NCBI GenBank assembly: GCA_036924285.1
Contig: JAYKYS010000011.1
Span: forward strand, 868,001-932,000
Reading direction: 5' to 3'
Origin: Asterella californica
Taxonomy: Eukaryota; Streptophyta; Marchantiopsida; Marchantiales; Aytoniaceae
Length of the DNA: 64,000 nucleotides
The notes below the pieces were generated by a model. That model had not been told where the DNA came from. It saw only the letters and a program-made list of their open reading frames with translations, and ran no database searches. Positions 31,067 through 42,908 of this stretch are shown here, piece by piece. A program made the translations under genes and the position numbers. The number at the start of each line of letters is the position of its first letter. The first letter of the stretch is position 1.

Positions 31067-32863
31067 ATGTGTAGCGAATCGCATCTTGATAATGTTATCA
31101 CGGTTTCCGACGATGATAATGTTATTACCGTTTCCGATGAAGAGAAAACAGTCTTTGATGATGAGAAATCTTGTAGTCCACTTCCGTCTTCCTGTCCTCC
31201 CAGTCCTCTATTTGTACCTTCGACTCCTCCGCCCCAATTGAGTCATGTTTCAGCCTCAGCTTCTCCCTCGCCCCTGCCAGTGTGCTTAGAACGTATCCAG
31301 CCAATTTGTCTCCATCACATCGAAGGATACACATGCCCAGAATTAAAATTTGCTCGGTCAACAATTATTTCTTCGCATCCTTTGCTCCCTTCTAGGTACC
31401 TCTCCTTTTCTGAAACAGATCTCTATCTGATCAGGACTTACGTGTATATAGACTTCCGCTTCTGTTTGAAACCTCCCGAGTTCTTTTTGCCAGGTTCCGA
31501 TTACGTCAAGGTCTTGTAGCGCTTTCTCTGGGGCTACTCAGTGCTTTCGATGCATTATCGGACCTTTTCTCTATGTCAAATCCGAAAAATTATGGCTCAT
31601 CCTGAAGGATAGCAACTGTACCTTCTTCTCTTATCCCAAGTTTGTTCGACACGAGGATGACCACAACCTTCTCAAACTTGTTGTCTCTTTTGTCTATAGA
31701 CTGAAGTTTTTACCTTACGTCTGCACAAGTTTCAATACCAGACTTTATAGGATAGGTTGCAGGCATTTCAAGTTTTCATCCGATGCAGATGCGACAGTCG
31801 GCTCGCGCCATCCGATCCAACAGCAATCCACCTCTTCCTAGCAGCAGAAGAGTCTCCTTGAAGACTCTTGAAGTGTCTGTCACCATCGGGCAGACTGGTG
31901 GCGATATGGACCTCTGTTGTTGGGGGTCCTTGTGTGGTTCCTACAGCGAGAATGTGACAGTGGTCTCATCTCGGTAGAGCGGGGAGGAGCATTGCTACAT
32001 CTGCACGTCCAAGGCGTTTTGTCTTTGCAGGCAACCAGCCTTATCGATGTAAAGAATAGATTACTCACTGTCTTCGGTTGGAAGGGGAGTAATAGACCTT
32101 TGGAGGGCGAAGTCTGCGTCAAGAAACTGAATAACAGGGGCCTTCATACCTTTGTAGGTATGATAAGCTACTGCATGAAGAATAAATCCGAGGAACATCA
32201 TCGGTGTTCTATGAAGAATATTATTGACTCTATGCTAGCAGATGGGGATCAGATGTTTACACTTTTGGGTGCAACCGACACGAAAAACAGGGTGGAACTT
32301 AACTTGGACAATATTCTCCAACGAGCTCTACAGTTTACAAATACAGGTGCCGTCACCCTCTGGGCAGTACCCTCCGCACATGTCTTCGCTCTATGGTGCG
32401 CTCCGGCAAGTATTCGCCATCCTGTAAATGGTTGATGGGCACTGGTATACAGCGAGCAAGGAGTGAGGCTCTGTGGAAGTCCATTGTACACCCCGAGACA
32501 GTGACGATGGCAGATATCGATACTATTTTCTTCTCGAAGCGACAGGATCGTCAACGTTACTTCACCACTGTAACTCTTGAGGAGGAGGAGCGATCTTTGG
32601 ATCTCCCGTCTCCACCGATGGATGCTTGTCTGCTGTTCGAAGCTGTTCGATGTTTTTCTGAGTATATTTCTTTTTGCAGTACTCTTCTTCGAGACAGAAC
32701 CTCATTGCGAGCTACAGAAGGTAAGTTGGTGCCTTGTTTATCGTGTAACGTTCGGACCGTCTTGTTTGCTCATTAACATTACGTTTACGTGCAGCGGCAG
32801 CAGATGTTTCTACTGACAGGTCGAGTGACAGTGAAGCGAGGTCACTTACGGCCTTGGGAGTAT
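31067..32863 (+). pseudogene. HUH-endonuclease (Replitron-like Rep) gene, frameshifted
   Basis: The reading begins MCSESHLDN and has an Asp/Ser-rich start with a duplicated DNVITVSD. It changes frame near 31500, has stops near 31838 and 31868, and shifts again near 31905. The core is well preserved: VSVTIGQTGG (motif-1-like), ERGGALLHLHVQGVL (HUH motif, about 31980-32020), GLHTFVGMISYCMKNKSEEHH (Y-x-x-K motif with the putative nucleophile Tyr, about 32130-32200). After one more shift near 32390 the C-terminal part follows (SGKYSPSCKWLMG..., VTMADIDTIFF). A GTAAGT donor (32720) and TACGTGCAG acceptor (32792) define a 73-nt intron. The joined frame ends at TAG 32861-32863. No helicase domain is present. 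From family knowledge this order fits Replitron-type transposases better than Helitron RepHel. Dead copy. Confidence 0.72.
32720..32792 (+). other. Short intron in HUH-protein relic
   Basis: Donor G|GTAAGTTGG and acceptor TTTACGTGCAG|CGGC. Splicing keeps the frame open and gives a tail AADVSTDRSSDSEARSLTAL before the stop. Confidence 0.5.
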
Positions 32864-32985
32864 AGCTTACGTGCAGCGGCTGACAGTCAAGCAAGGTCAC
32901 TTACGGCCTTCAGAGTATAGCTTACGTGCAGCAGCAGTACAAGTTCCTGCTAAGGGCTCGAAGGCCACTTGCGGAGTATAGCGTC
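32781..32985 (+). repeat. Three degenerate repeats carrying the splice acceptor
   Basis: TTACGTGCAGC occurs at about 32783, 32867 and 32922. The first two are each followed by a GACAGTgaAGCgAGGTCACTTACGGCCTT-like block and an AGTATAG end; the third is diverged. The repeat unit includes the intron acceptor and last coding segment of the HUH gene. Confidence 0.7.
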
Positions 32986-34082
32986 TAAGTTTATGTCTAA
33001 GAGGTTTCCAGTAGTGTTTTTTGTTCGACTTCCGTATGTTAGGCAGTTCAGGTTACCGAAGTGCTGAGCTGCTGGAGCATTCGAACTGTCGAACCGCTTT
33101 GCAGTTGTATGTTTGTCGGTTGTCGCACTGTTTCTAGTGTGCTCGTCGACTGTGTAGAAGATACTGCTACAGTAGCTTCAGGACTGTGTACATGGAAAAT
33201 AATAGTTTATACGAGTGATAGGAACGATAGTTTTTTAGCATCGCTCCTCAGTGTAAACAAAATTTTGGTTATAAAGTTTGACTGGCCCATCGTGGTCATT
33301 TCTAATAGCAACAACAGTGTGCTCACGGACGAGAAGGGAAGAGAGGCCGGCGAGCATAATACTCGAAAAAATCTGAACTTTGCAAAATGGGTCGGAGATT
33401 GCAAGATCAAAGAAGACAAAAAAAACCCCAAAATACCAGCGGGAAAAGAGGGAAGGAGTTTTTATCGGGTGAAACCTTCGCGGCAGAATGTATTTAACGA
33501 TAGTATAGGATAACATGGCGATAGAAAAACGTGAAAACTTCGTCGGGAAAAAAAAACAGCACAATGAAAGCATAGCCGCCCGGCATTTAACACATCCATC
33601 GATTATTTCGAACCTCATCGAGAGGGTGAATACACTGACTAAGTACTGTGACTGAGGAAGCTCGAATGTCCCTGGCGGGGACTGAGGAGGAAAAATCTGG
33701 GTGGTGTGAGGAGCACCTAATCCATTGATTCAGCAAATGACAGGAAGATTGTAAACTGCGACTAATTATTAGTCAGCCTCAGATGAGGAGGGCATAAGTT
33801 TTCCTTATACTGTATGTAGTGAAACTGGGAGGGTAGAACATCCTAACCCCCACAATCAGGGGCGTCTATCGATCAGTCCATGTATCACAGATGAAGGAAC
33901 ATAGGGTTGCTTTCCACCCGATGGATGCAACGAGATATTTGGAGATTGGAGCTAATCGCATGGCCTGTGGATCAAGCATGGGCGATTAGATTTGAGACAG
34001 TTGATGCTTTGTCATCTCGCGGCGGTGTTAGTCAAATAGGAACAGAAGGAACTCAGGGACGTCACAGTGGCGAGAGTTAGCC
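32986..34082. other. Intergenic region: end of HUH-transposon relic to release-factor gene
   Basis: No convincing gene. An open frame at 33061-33513 has no recognisable domain. The last few hundred bases probably hold the promoter and 5' leader of the release-factor gene. No clear TATA box was assigned. Confidence 0.5.
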
Positions 34083-36312
34083 ATGGCAGCGGCTGTGCAG
34101 ATGCTGAGTTGCAGATTGTATCTCATTACCCGCCCTGTGTACTCGCTCGTTCATGCCCCATGTTGTTGTTCAGCTCGCCCGTTACTCAGCGGCCTGCAGT
34201 TTGATGCCCTGCGTTATGCTGCAGCAGCAGGATGTTTCCCATCTCGAACACCTCGTATCAAAAGTTTTTGTCGTGCATCAAGCGGTACTACTGATGAAGC
34301 GGACCTGGAGTTGAAGGACGTAAACGGCTACGATGGTCATAAGGCGATTCAGGGAGAGGATTCTAGCAAGTTCCAGCAGAACGATTATGGTAGGAAAGGA
34401 GTCGTGGCATCGGGTAAAACCAAGCATTACTTAGAACTCACGGACAAAGAACTTCTTGCTCAGTGCAAGATGGATACTTACAGAGCCTCTGGTCCTGGAG
34501 GTCAGCACCGTAACAAAACGGACAGTGCTGTGAGACTGAAACATACCCCGACGGGGCTAGTGACGCAAGTATGTGCGTCCTGTTTCACCGTTTCGTATTT
34601 CTTGAATGATTTTTGTACTGGTGATTCATGTCGTTCTCTCTTTCATCAGCTGCACTTCCTTGTTCTGCCTTCCGTTGTTGAGTGCTTCTTGGAGCTGCAA
34701 GAAATCTCACTCGTCGTCCCCTGAGAGTTCTGGGAGAAGATAACAGAGTGCTGATGTTTATCCTAGTGTTTTGCTTTAGTATAGTTACCTTTTTTATCAG
34801 GTTATGATCTCACGACCTTCCGGATATTCAGGCTTGCGAAGATCGATCACAGCACAATAACCGTGTTTTGGCTTTGGGCCGTATGCGTCAACTTATTGCT
34901 TTAGAAGGTTTATCTCGTCTTGACACTGCCCTCTTGATAAGATTTCAAAGAATACCTCTCTTGAGTGTTCGAATCTTCCAGTCTCCGCTTTGTTGATCTT
35001 TGCTGACAGTATTATCATTATTTAGCGGATGTAAGGATTTTGCATACAGTCAGGAATGAAATTTACTTCTGTTACAGTTCGGGAAGAATTGGAGCTGGAG
35101 GGTTATAAGCCTCCCCTTGAGGTAGTGCGCATACTTCCTTACGAGAAGGGAGCGAAGAAGGATAGAAGTGTGCAGAAGATTGGTCCAAATCATCCGGATT
35201 TCGCCCAAGTATATTCACTTACCGTGTCCTCTCTGTATTTTCGATTCTTGTACTTTTTCCGGGTGAGCACTGGGGATAGAGTGTTGCGAGTCGGTGTCAA
35301 ACATGTAGTGTTTATTCCACTGCACTGCAAGCCTAAATGTTCCAACGCACAACTTAAGGTTTAAAGCGGAAATTGCCTGTGACAGGGCGTGAAGGGTTTG
35401 CTCGATCTGTTCGAAGCAGTTGGGGGCTCAGTGTCTGATGCTGCTGCAGCCTTAGGGTACAAGTCAACTTCCTGTCTCAAATTACAGTGAATCACTAGTT
35501 TGGTCACCTTTTTGGGTGATATATTTCAGTTTATCAGTGCTGTTGCTTGTATGTCTGAGTGACAGATATTTTACCTCTATCTGAGGCCCAGTTCATTTGA
35601 CATGGATTGGTCGTGTCGCCTTTATTAGTGCTCGAGAATTTACAAAGTAGGGTATACGACTTTACCCTACTTGTCATGGGTAATACGTTTCCCCACGATG
35701 GCGAATACTCTCCTCATGGCTCGATAGAGTTATCAGATGTGGCTTGCTACTTTTCTTACAAAGTATGCGGTCAATTAGGTTCCGTTTTGCTCTGATGGAA
35801 AAATCTGAGAACTCTCGTTCCTATTTTTTTTCGTGCACCTAAATGTGTAAGGTGGATGTTGACTGTTTAGAAACAAGAGACGTTATTTCCTGGGGTTTGG
35901 TGTGTGCAGGCTAACCACAGGTGCCTTATCTAAGCTAATAACATCAGACAAAGTATTATGGCAAGGAGCGAACAGGATTCGTGCTTCCAAGGTGACTTTC
36001 CTTGTCCGCAGTTTGTCTTAAGTTTTTGGGTCTATTAGGGGACTGTCAGAATAATCAACTTTTTACATGCTTGCAGAACTATCTGGCTTGACTGGTCGGA
36101 GATTTGTATACTGACTTAGTAGACAGGGAATGAACTATTTTGTATATGGGAAGGTGTTCTGGCCTGTGAACCTTCTACGCCTTCTACATCACATCAGCGA
36201 TCTTATCTTTTGGTCGACAGTAAATGCAAGTCGTACATCTCGAAGTTCAGAAATCAGCCTATGAATACTTAAGAACGTGATCTCTGTGCAGGGTCTAAAG
36301 CCTTTGCGATAG
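34083..36312 (+). CDS. Organellar class-I peptide chain release factor-like protein (six exons)
   Basis: Exons inferred from GT-AG sites and frame: 34083-34568, 34832-34907, 35078-35208, 35386-35456, 35910-35991, 36292-36312, giving 288 residues with no stops. The first 65 residues are rich in Ala/Ser/Arg/Cys with few acids, as in plastid or mitochondrial transit peptides. Catalytic GGQ is at residues 139-141 in [16 protein letters not shown]. Exon 2 gives EDRSQHNNR, exon 4 a Leu-rich helix, and the end is KGLKPLR. The length and C-terminal extension match, from memory, the short plant release-factor-like protein of the Arabidopsis At1g33330 type, which lacks the stop-codon-reading domains of RF1/RF2. 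It likely acts in peptide release or ribosome rescue in an organelle. Intact and well preserved among transposon debris. Confidence 0.9.
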
Positions 36313-39300
36313 TGTCCACTGAACTCTTGGCATCGACCCTCAGGGCAGATCAAGCAATAAGTTTACGAGCTATCAGTAAGTGTAATTGTCGTGCATCCTT
36401 TTCAAAAAGCAAGTGATCAGATGTGGATAGTCCTTATATGTGGTTTTGTGCAGGAAACTGTTACTAATATTTTCCGAGGCGCGCAACTTGGCTGGTTGAT
36501 TGCCATGTTACTGATTGCTTTATGAACTGATGCAAACTCTCTTATTTGTCCGTTCTTAGTACTTAGTAGATTATTTGCTCATGGTATTATTTAGACCACG
36601 GCTTTTTCTGGGTGATTTGCTGGTTACAAGTGCCTGCGCGTAGCCTGATTCGTTCTGCTGTATTCATCTACCAACATATACAATAGAAGAACCATAAGCC
36701 TAGATCTGCCTGCACTCCATTTTATACATCTCATCTATATTGCACTTCCATACCAAGGGGTATCCATCTCTGGTAATGTGCGGTGTACTACTCCCGTTGG
36801 TCTGTCCTTTGGTGACAAATTTTCGCGAACTTGACCCTTAAAGTTAGCACACATTGTCCCTGTTTGCTAGTTATTATGTACTTCACGGGGTTCATTTCTT
36901 GGATGTTACCTCTGTTCTTGCTTATAGTTCGTGCTTCGAACTGCTATACTCATGGACGAATATAGATGTTGTTATGGTGCAGAACGGTTGTGATTTTGGC
37001 CCCTGGGCTTGAATCTTTATAATATTTCAAAATTCTGGGACTAAAAGAATCCCGTGTTTTAAGCAGGCGGCAAATTCACGTGAAAACATCCCCAAATCTG
37101 ACAGTTAGAAACTCGCATGTTGAGCAAAACTAAAAGTTGAACAGCACGTGGGAGAGTCGCGGATGGGTGACGTAGCAGGCCCTACTCTAAGCCGTGAGTG
37201 CTGGACGGACTCAGGGTCAGTCAAAGTGTGGTGACTTACGTGGCTTTCAAGAAGCCAAAGAATTCTTGTGTTGGAGTAATGCCGTGCTACCGTTGTTGGT
37301 GAGGTACCGAACCAAACTTCCTTTGCTTGTTTTAGTAGCGGTGCATTACACCCTTGTTGGACCTCAGTGTTGGCGCACTGTAGTCCATACCCACTTCTTT
37401 TGAGTCGTGCAGATCCTCCGTGCCGGCATCTGACTCCGGATGACCCATTATGGCTAATCTGGAGCCGGCTGTGCGCATCACCTCTGCTCGTCCGTAAAAC
37501 TAGATTAGCATTGCACCCACGTTCATGTTAGGACAGGTACTTTTGTCCATTTCTAGAACTGGATACTGTTACATTGGGAAAGCCTTACCTCAGGGTACTT
37601 GAACCTGTTGCCTTCTTGAAATACTTCTTCAGGATTTGCTCATTCTTTGGATGCTCGATGTCTTTTGGTTTTTGAGTTGAACGTCCGGGGACCGGAAGCA
37701 GTATACGCCGATTTGCATTATTACGTAGCATCTTATCAGGTCAGTATCGAGTATCTCACATAGCGTGGACGTGGACCCCAACGCGTACCTCTGTTGTGGG
37801 TCCAGGTGGATTAACTTCGGACAGTATAGGACTAAGAAAGCCGGTTGTTCCTTTTTACTAAGGATCATGATGTCAATTCACCCTTGACGTACCACTAGCT
37901 CTTTGTCCTCAGATTAAGTACTAAAGACGGACTCTCAGAGTTGCGACCTCGAAGGTACTGACGTGATCGCTGGACCGTAAGTGTTCGGTTTGACATGCTA
38001 AAGTTCTGGATTTCGCTACAAAACGACTGCATAGTCCGAGTCGCTGAGGTTTCTGAAGGAACTAGTTTGGTTACCTGTTCTAGCTAATCTGATGGAATAT
38101 AGCTACCGCTGCACATACTGCTCAGGCTTTCACAAACCCAAGTTTCTATTTGGCTTCAGTTCCTTTGTTTGATTGTAAGGTCGTACATTCTGCCGCACTG
38201 AGCAGACCTATTTGAAAGGTTCTTACTGATCAGTGGTATCGTTGTACAGTAGTACCAGTGTGTACCACACATCTGGGAACTTTCTCTCCACTATTCCCTC
38301 AGATATTGCTTTAGGATAGCGTTCTTGAACGGTTGTGAGCGTGTTGCTACACTATTCGTGCCGAGAAGTTGGAGGGGCTTTCACACCGGTAATTAAGTTC
38401 GGTGATGAGCAAGCTTTGAAACCTGATCGTTTTTCGTGACAGTTTGAGAAGATTGTCTACCTCGGATCGCATATTCGGTTTATATGTAGGGTTCCCTCCC
38501 CATGACCTTTTTCGGTATTGTGTTAGAGTTGTTCAGGGTGATATTTCGAGCGCAGCGGTCGTTCTCTTTAACCCGGATATCGCTTACATGGTCATACCAG
38601 TCGAGAGGAAAGGTTTACCGTAGTTTACACAAGAGGGTACGGTTCTAAGGGTCTCTGCCCACTGAGCTGTTTATTTAGATTAATCCGTCCAACTGAACCC
38701 GGAGGTGACCTGCGAAAACTTGTACGGCGTTCCTGAATCGCAAGTACTCGGCTGGTGTCTTCCCGTTGAGTTATTCTTTCCCTCGATTTTTAGGAAAAGA
38801 ATCATCTGACGAATGCTCTCTTCTGATCGTGCGTGGTGGAAGCAAGCTCAGGGTTTCACGGCCAGTCTAAATCGTCCAGGTGAAAAGTTATCAGGCTTGT
38901 GTCAGCAAAAAACTGGAGAGGTTGGGGTGGAGTTACCCTTAGTCTAAAATCGCGGAGATGTGATATTCGACCGGATATCCACTTCAAGAAGTAACTATGT
39001 GTTAGTGTGGGTAATCTTATTACAGACTTTGTCTGACATCATCTGCTAAGCATAATAAGTTGTCCTAACAGCATCTGCGGTATTCTCGTTGAAAACCTGA
39101 CATTGTTCGAGAGTCGCGTAAGAAACACCTCGACTCCGAAACCTATGCTGTACAGTGAGAAAACGGCTTTCACATAGGCTCAGAAACATGTACATTGTCA
39201 AAGGAGTTTCGCTTGGCTCTAATATCGTAACGAAGGTAGCCTGTAAGTATGCCTGGTAACCAGGAGGACTTGCGTCGCGTGTAATGAATAGCAAACGGAT

Positions 39301-39440
39301 GGAAAGACCCATCAAGCCTTAAAGGGAAAGAAGGACCCGAAGGGCCAAGCAACAAACGCCCGTTTGTGCGAGTCGCCTGTTGACCGGTATGTTATGCCCA
39401 AAATACTGGCTCACAGTATCTGCTTGCGATTACAGATTCG
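36313..39440. other. Non-coding region downstream of release-factor gene
   Basis: About 3.1 kb with only short unrelated open frames. Contains the 3' end of the release-factor transcript at its left. I see no further exons, tRNA or clear repeat family. Confidence 0.5.
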
Positions 39441-40509
39441 GTTAAGGACTTCATCAAAGCTCTCCCAAATTTTTATACTAAGTGATTGATTTCACAATTA
39501 ACTATTCACAACTAACTGTTAGAGTATCTATCTAGAAATAAATTTGTGTGTTTTTTTTGAACAAAAAGATCTGTCTGACTTTACGTGCAGTGGAGGAAAG
39601 AGGAGTATTCATTCCTCTGCTTTTATACCCACACCTGGGGTTTAAGAGTCCTTCCTACTTGTGGGCTGGCAGATTTAGACTGTCCAGATATTTCCTAGAA
39701 CAATCAGACCCCGTGGATGTTTCTCGTAATGTCTCAAAGTCAAGACTTACTTGAGTTACGCGAATTTCGTGCCTGGTTCTCCAAAAGGTATCTCGTAACT
39801 CATATGTGGCGAATCTCTCGATAGAAAAGTCCCCTTGTTTCAGATCAGCTTCACATTTTCAAGGTGACATATATTTGTCATATGATAAATATTATCTTTT
39901 TGATTCTGTTTAAAGGGAACACTCTAATCTCGGGATCTTTATTGTGTATATGTTAGGGGTCTCAAACCGGTCCTCGTCGTGGAGTTGAACAAGAGATGAT
40001 TGATAGAAAGTGGACGGGAAGCAGATGGTAATGTTTTGACTTATTGTAACTTCGTCTAACGCGAATCAAATTTCTACGATGTTATATTATTGTTCTATTA
40101 CATTCCTTTTATGCATATGTACGTGAGACTAAGCTTAGCGCACGAATACACGCTTTCAAGCTCTCTGTACAAAATAATAGGGGCAATAAAAGAAAATATA
40201 CCACGGTTTACTTCATGTTACTCCATGTAGGTTTTTCATGTGAATCTCATCCGGAACTATGAGATACTATGAGATTAGATGTTTGAGAACCCGAGTAGTG
40301 TTGATTAAAAGTTTCGAGTGATGAATATCTTTCCCCATGTGCTTGTACAGTGAATTTTGTTTTCTCAGATCAGAAAATGTGTAAATGGTATGTGTTACCC
40401 GACCTCGGAGTGACCGACTGATCCAGATATAAATCATAAGTGAAGATCGGTCGGATACGTTGTTGGCGATATAAGTCTGAGATGGTAAATTTCAAAATAC
40501 ATCATTCTG

Positions 40510-40599
40510 TTAAAACATTAATTTATGTTTTAATCTTTTCGGCCGGAATTAAAACATAAATCTATATACACCTCATGTACACTTTTAAATGTACATGAG
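40510..40599. repeat. Two adjacent hairpins
   Basis: First: ATTTATGTTTTAAT (40521) pairs with ATTAAAACATAAAT (ending 40561) around a GGCCGG-containing loop; a further TTAAAACAT precedes it. Second: CTCATGTACA/TGTACATGAG, a perfect 10-bp stem with an 8-nt loop, 40572-40599. Confidence 0.75.
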
Positions 40600-40696
40600 A
40601 AGAATATCCTCATATCCTCTCTCCCTGAGAATGTCATCGGAGCCTAAGGTCATCGTAAGTGTTGTACGATCCGATGTAAATATTGACCAGAGCTTT

Positions 40697-40809
40697 TATG
40701 GATATGACCATAGATTGTCGTAATTCTGCATAAGAACACCCCAAATAGTTTGTATACCAAGTGCAAAATAAGCTTGAGAAAGTTCTATGGATATGACCAT
40801 AGATTGTCG
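40697..40809. repeat. Direct repeat of a small hairpin
   Basis: TATGGATATGACCATAGATT occurs at 40697 and 40786 (24-bp match). Each copy contains TATGG...CCATA, a short stem-loop. Confidence 0.7.
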
Positions 40810-42394
40810 GTAATGATTTGGAAGATTTCAGTCATGTTTATTAGTTATATATCTTAGATTTGTATAAATAAACTTCATACTTTTGATACGAAATCGATCT
40901 TCAAACTATCTGACTTTTGCTTACAGAGAGCATCATAGACAAGAGTATGACTGTTTTGATGACATTAGGAGAATATCTTTACGCATATGTCTTCCGAACG
41001 AGGGAAGTTAAAAGTAATTAATAAGTAATTGAGATATGAATTATCGTTTCAAAAGATTACAAAAATATCATTCCGCATTAATTGAAAAAGTACGTGAAAT
41101 GTAATATACTGTATTTTTATTAACTATTAAAATCATTCACGTTATAACTAACATACCATCTGAAATGTATTAATCATATTAAAACTTGTGGACTTGTATA
41201 ATATATGACTTGTAAAATTTAAACATATTTCTCATTATTAAATTTAGACAATTTAATATAAAATTCATAAATATGTATGAAAACATAAATTAGAATATGA
41301 TTTTGACGAAGTTTAAGATGAACAAGCAATAGGGAAAAAACAATCATGTTAACGCGACAACTTCGAGCATGCTTTTATGTATATGTGTGATTTTCAACGG
41401 TTTGGGACCTGTAACAAGTAATAGCAAGTTTATGTTAATACATCTACTAATACCATATAAATGCTACGATAAAAATAGTTTATTCATTGATACCAAAAAA
41501 AATATTTATTGATTATTTTAAATAACAAAATAATATTTGTTGATATCAGAAAATAGTTTCTTCAAATGAGTGAGGTGATAATATGTGATACACTACCGAT
41601 CTCTCGTTAGCTTCATACATATAAGTGATATTGTAACTTTTAGTGCTTTTGTTCTTGTTTTGTGGGTGTTCTTGACAAAGTGCAATTCAATTTTGGAACT
41701 AGTCGCTGGTACTTAATTAAAATGAATCCACTTGAAGGTGATACGAGATCGCGAAAGGGCATGAAATAAATCTTGTTCAAAGGGTTAATAGACTTTGCTA
41801 GGAAAATGATATATGAGATTTACAAATGTGTTTATAGTGAATATGTACAATAAAATTACCGTCAGGTATAACGTTTCAGCTAAATGACTATACTAATGAA
41901 TCTATACGTACATCTTAGATATCATCTATGAATTCTATAAATACTCCTCAGAAGCTTCTTTTGCTTCATATTCGATATATATATAGATCTCTCCACTAAC
42001 TCTTCCTAATGCATTTATCGAGAAGAAAAAAGGTGCATCTTCTTCTTACCCAGAACTACAAGGACTGGATGAACTTCTCCTACCAGATCCCATAATTCTG
42101 GAAGATCAAACTTTATCTTTGCAAAGGCTTTTGCTATTCGCTCAATATAAAGAGAAGGAAATATATCCTTTGTGGAGAGATGTATTTCAACTTTTCGCTC
42201 AAAATTTCTCACACATTTTCATTTCTTGCACCAAGTGAGGAAGTCTGATAACAAATAATATGTAAATCTAAAAACTTTAAAATTAGGGGTAGCATTTGCA
42301 CTATAAACTATGGAAGCACAAAACTTACTATCACAATAAGTTTTGCAATGTTCCCATAAGAGAGTGGTTATTGGGCAAAACGGTTATAGGAGGA

Positions 42395-42908
42395 TTGTCG
42401 CATATCACATCATGAACGTATAGCACATTTTGATACGGCTGGAGGAGATACACCTCACCTTATAAGATACTAAGTCTAGGTTTGGTGTTTTTGATACTCT
42501 AGTAGTGTGTGGTGCTTTTGGAAGACGACGAAATCTAGAGAAAGTGGACGCTATAGCCAAGATAGCATACTACACGAACATTACAGAGGTACTGCATTTC
42601 TTAAGAGCTTTTGTATTTTATCGTCAGTCTATTCTTCACTATTGAGGAAAGATAAGAAGTTTACATAGACTTCAGAGCATCACGATGCTATAGAAAGGTT
42701 GAAGGAGACTCTGAAGTCTCCTCATGTGTTGAAAAGAGTAGACTACGGGTGTGGAAGACTCGTCGTAGTTACAATAGACATTAGTCCAAAGCAATAGGTC
42801 GAGCGATTGATCAAGATGGTGCAGATGGTATACGATTTACTTATAGATTCGAAGCTGTAATCTTGACAGATAAGCGAGACTATCTTAAGGTGAAACTTGA
42901 GCGACTCC
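42395..42908 (+). pseudogene. Old gypsy pol fragment (RT thumb to RNase H)
   Basis: With one stop and shifts it reads RLEEIHLTL, KSRFGVFDTLVVCGAFGRRR, KVDAIAKI...TEVLHFLRAFVFYRQSILHY. This aligns with family-1 pol at 22915-23130 but is strongly diverged, so it is from a related element (family 2). It stops abruptly at the LTR fragment that follows. Confidence 0.75.

Larger units (their letters stand above)
39441..42394. other. AT-rich intergenic region with hairpins
   Basis: Markedly more AT-rich than its neighbours, especially 41000-42000. No gene was recognised. A 65-codon minus-strand frame at 42015-42212 has no known motif. Small hairpins and a 24-bp direct repeat lie at 40510-40810 (separate entries). 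Confidence 0.5.

Noticed and set aside
31067..32863. Helitron RepHel
   Set aside because: No helicase motifs and a single YxxK tyrosine motif, where Helitrons carry the Rep-helicase fusion.
33061..33513. 150-codon open frame
   Set aside because: No recognisable domain, no start context, and overlapping open frames on the other strand.
38340..39400. Possible rRNA or organelle DNA insertion
   Set aside because: Some phrases look rRNA-like but no conserved rRNA core sequence or consistent stretch could be followed.
42015..42212. 65-codon minus-strand frame
   Set aside because: Single short frame in AT-rich DNA, not recognised, no supporting context.
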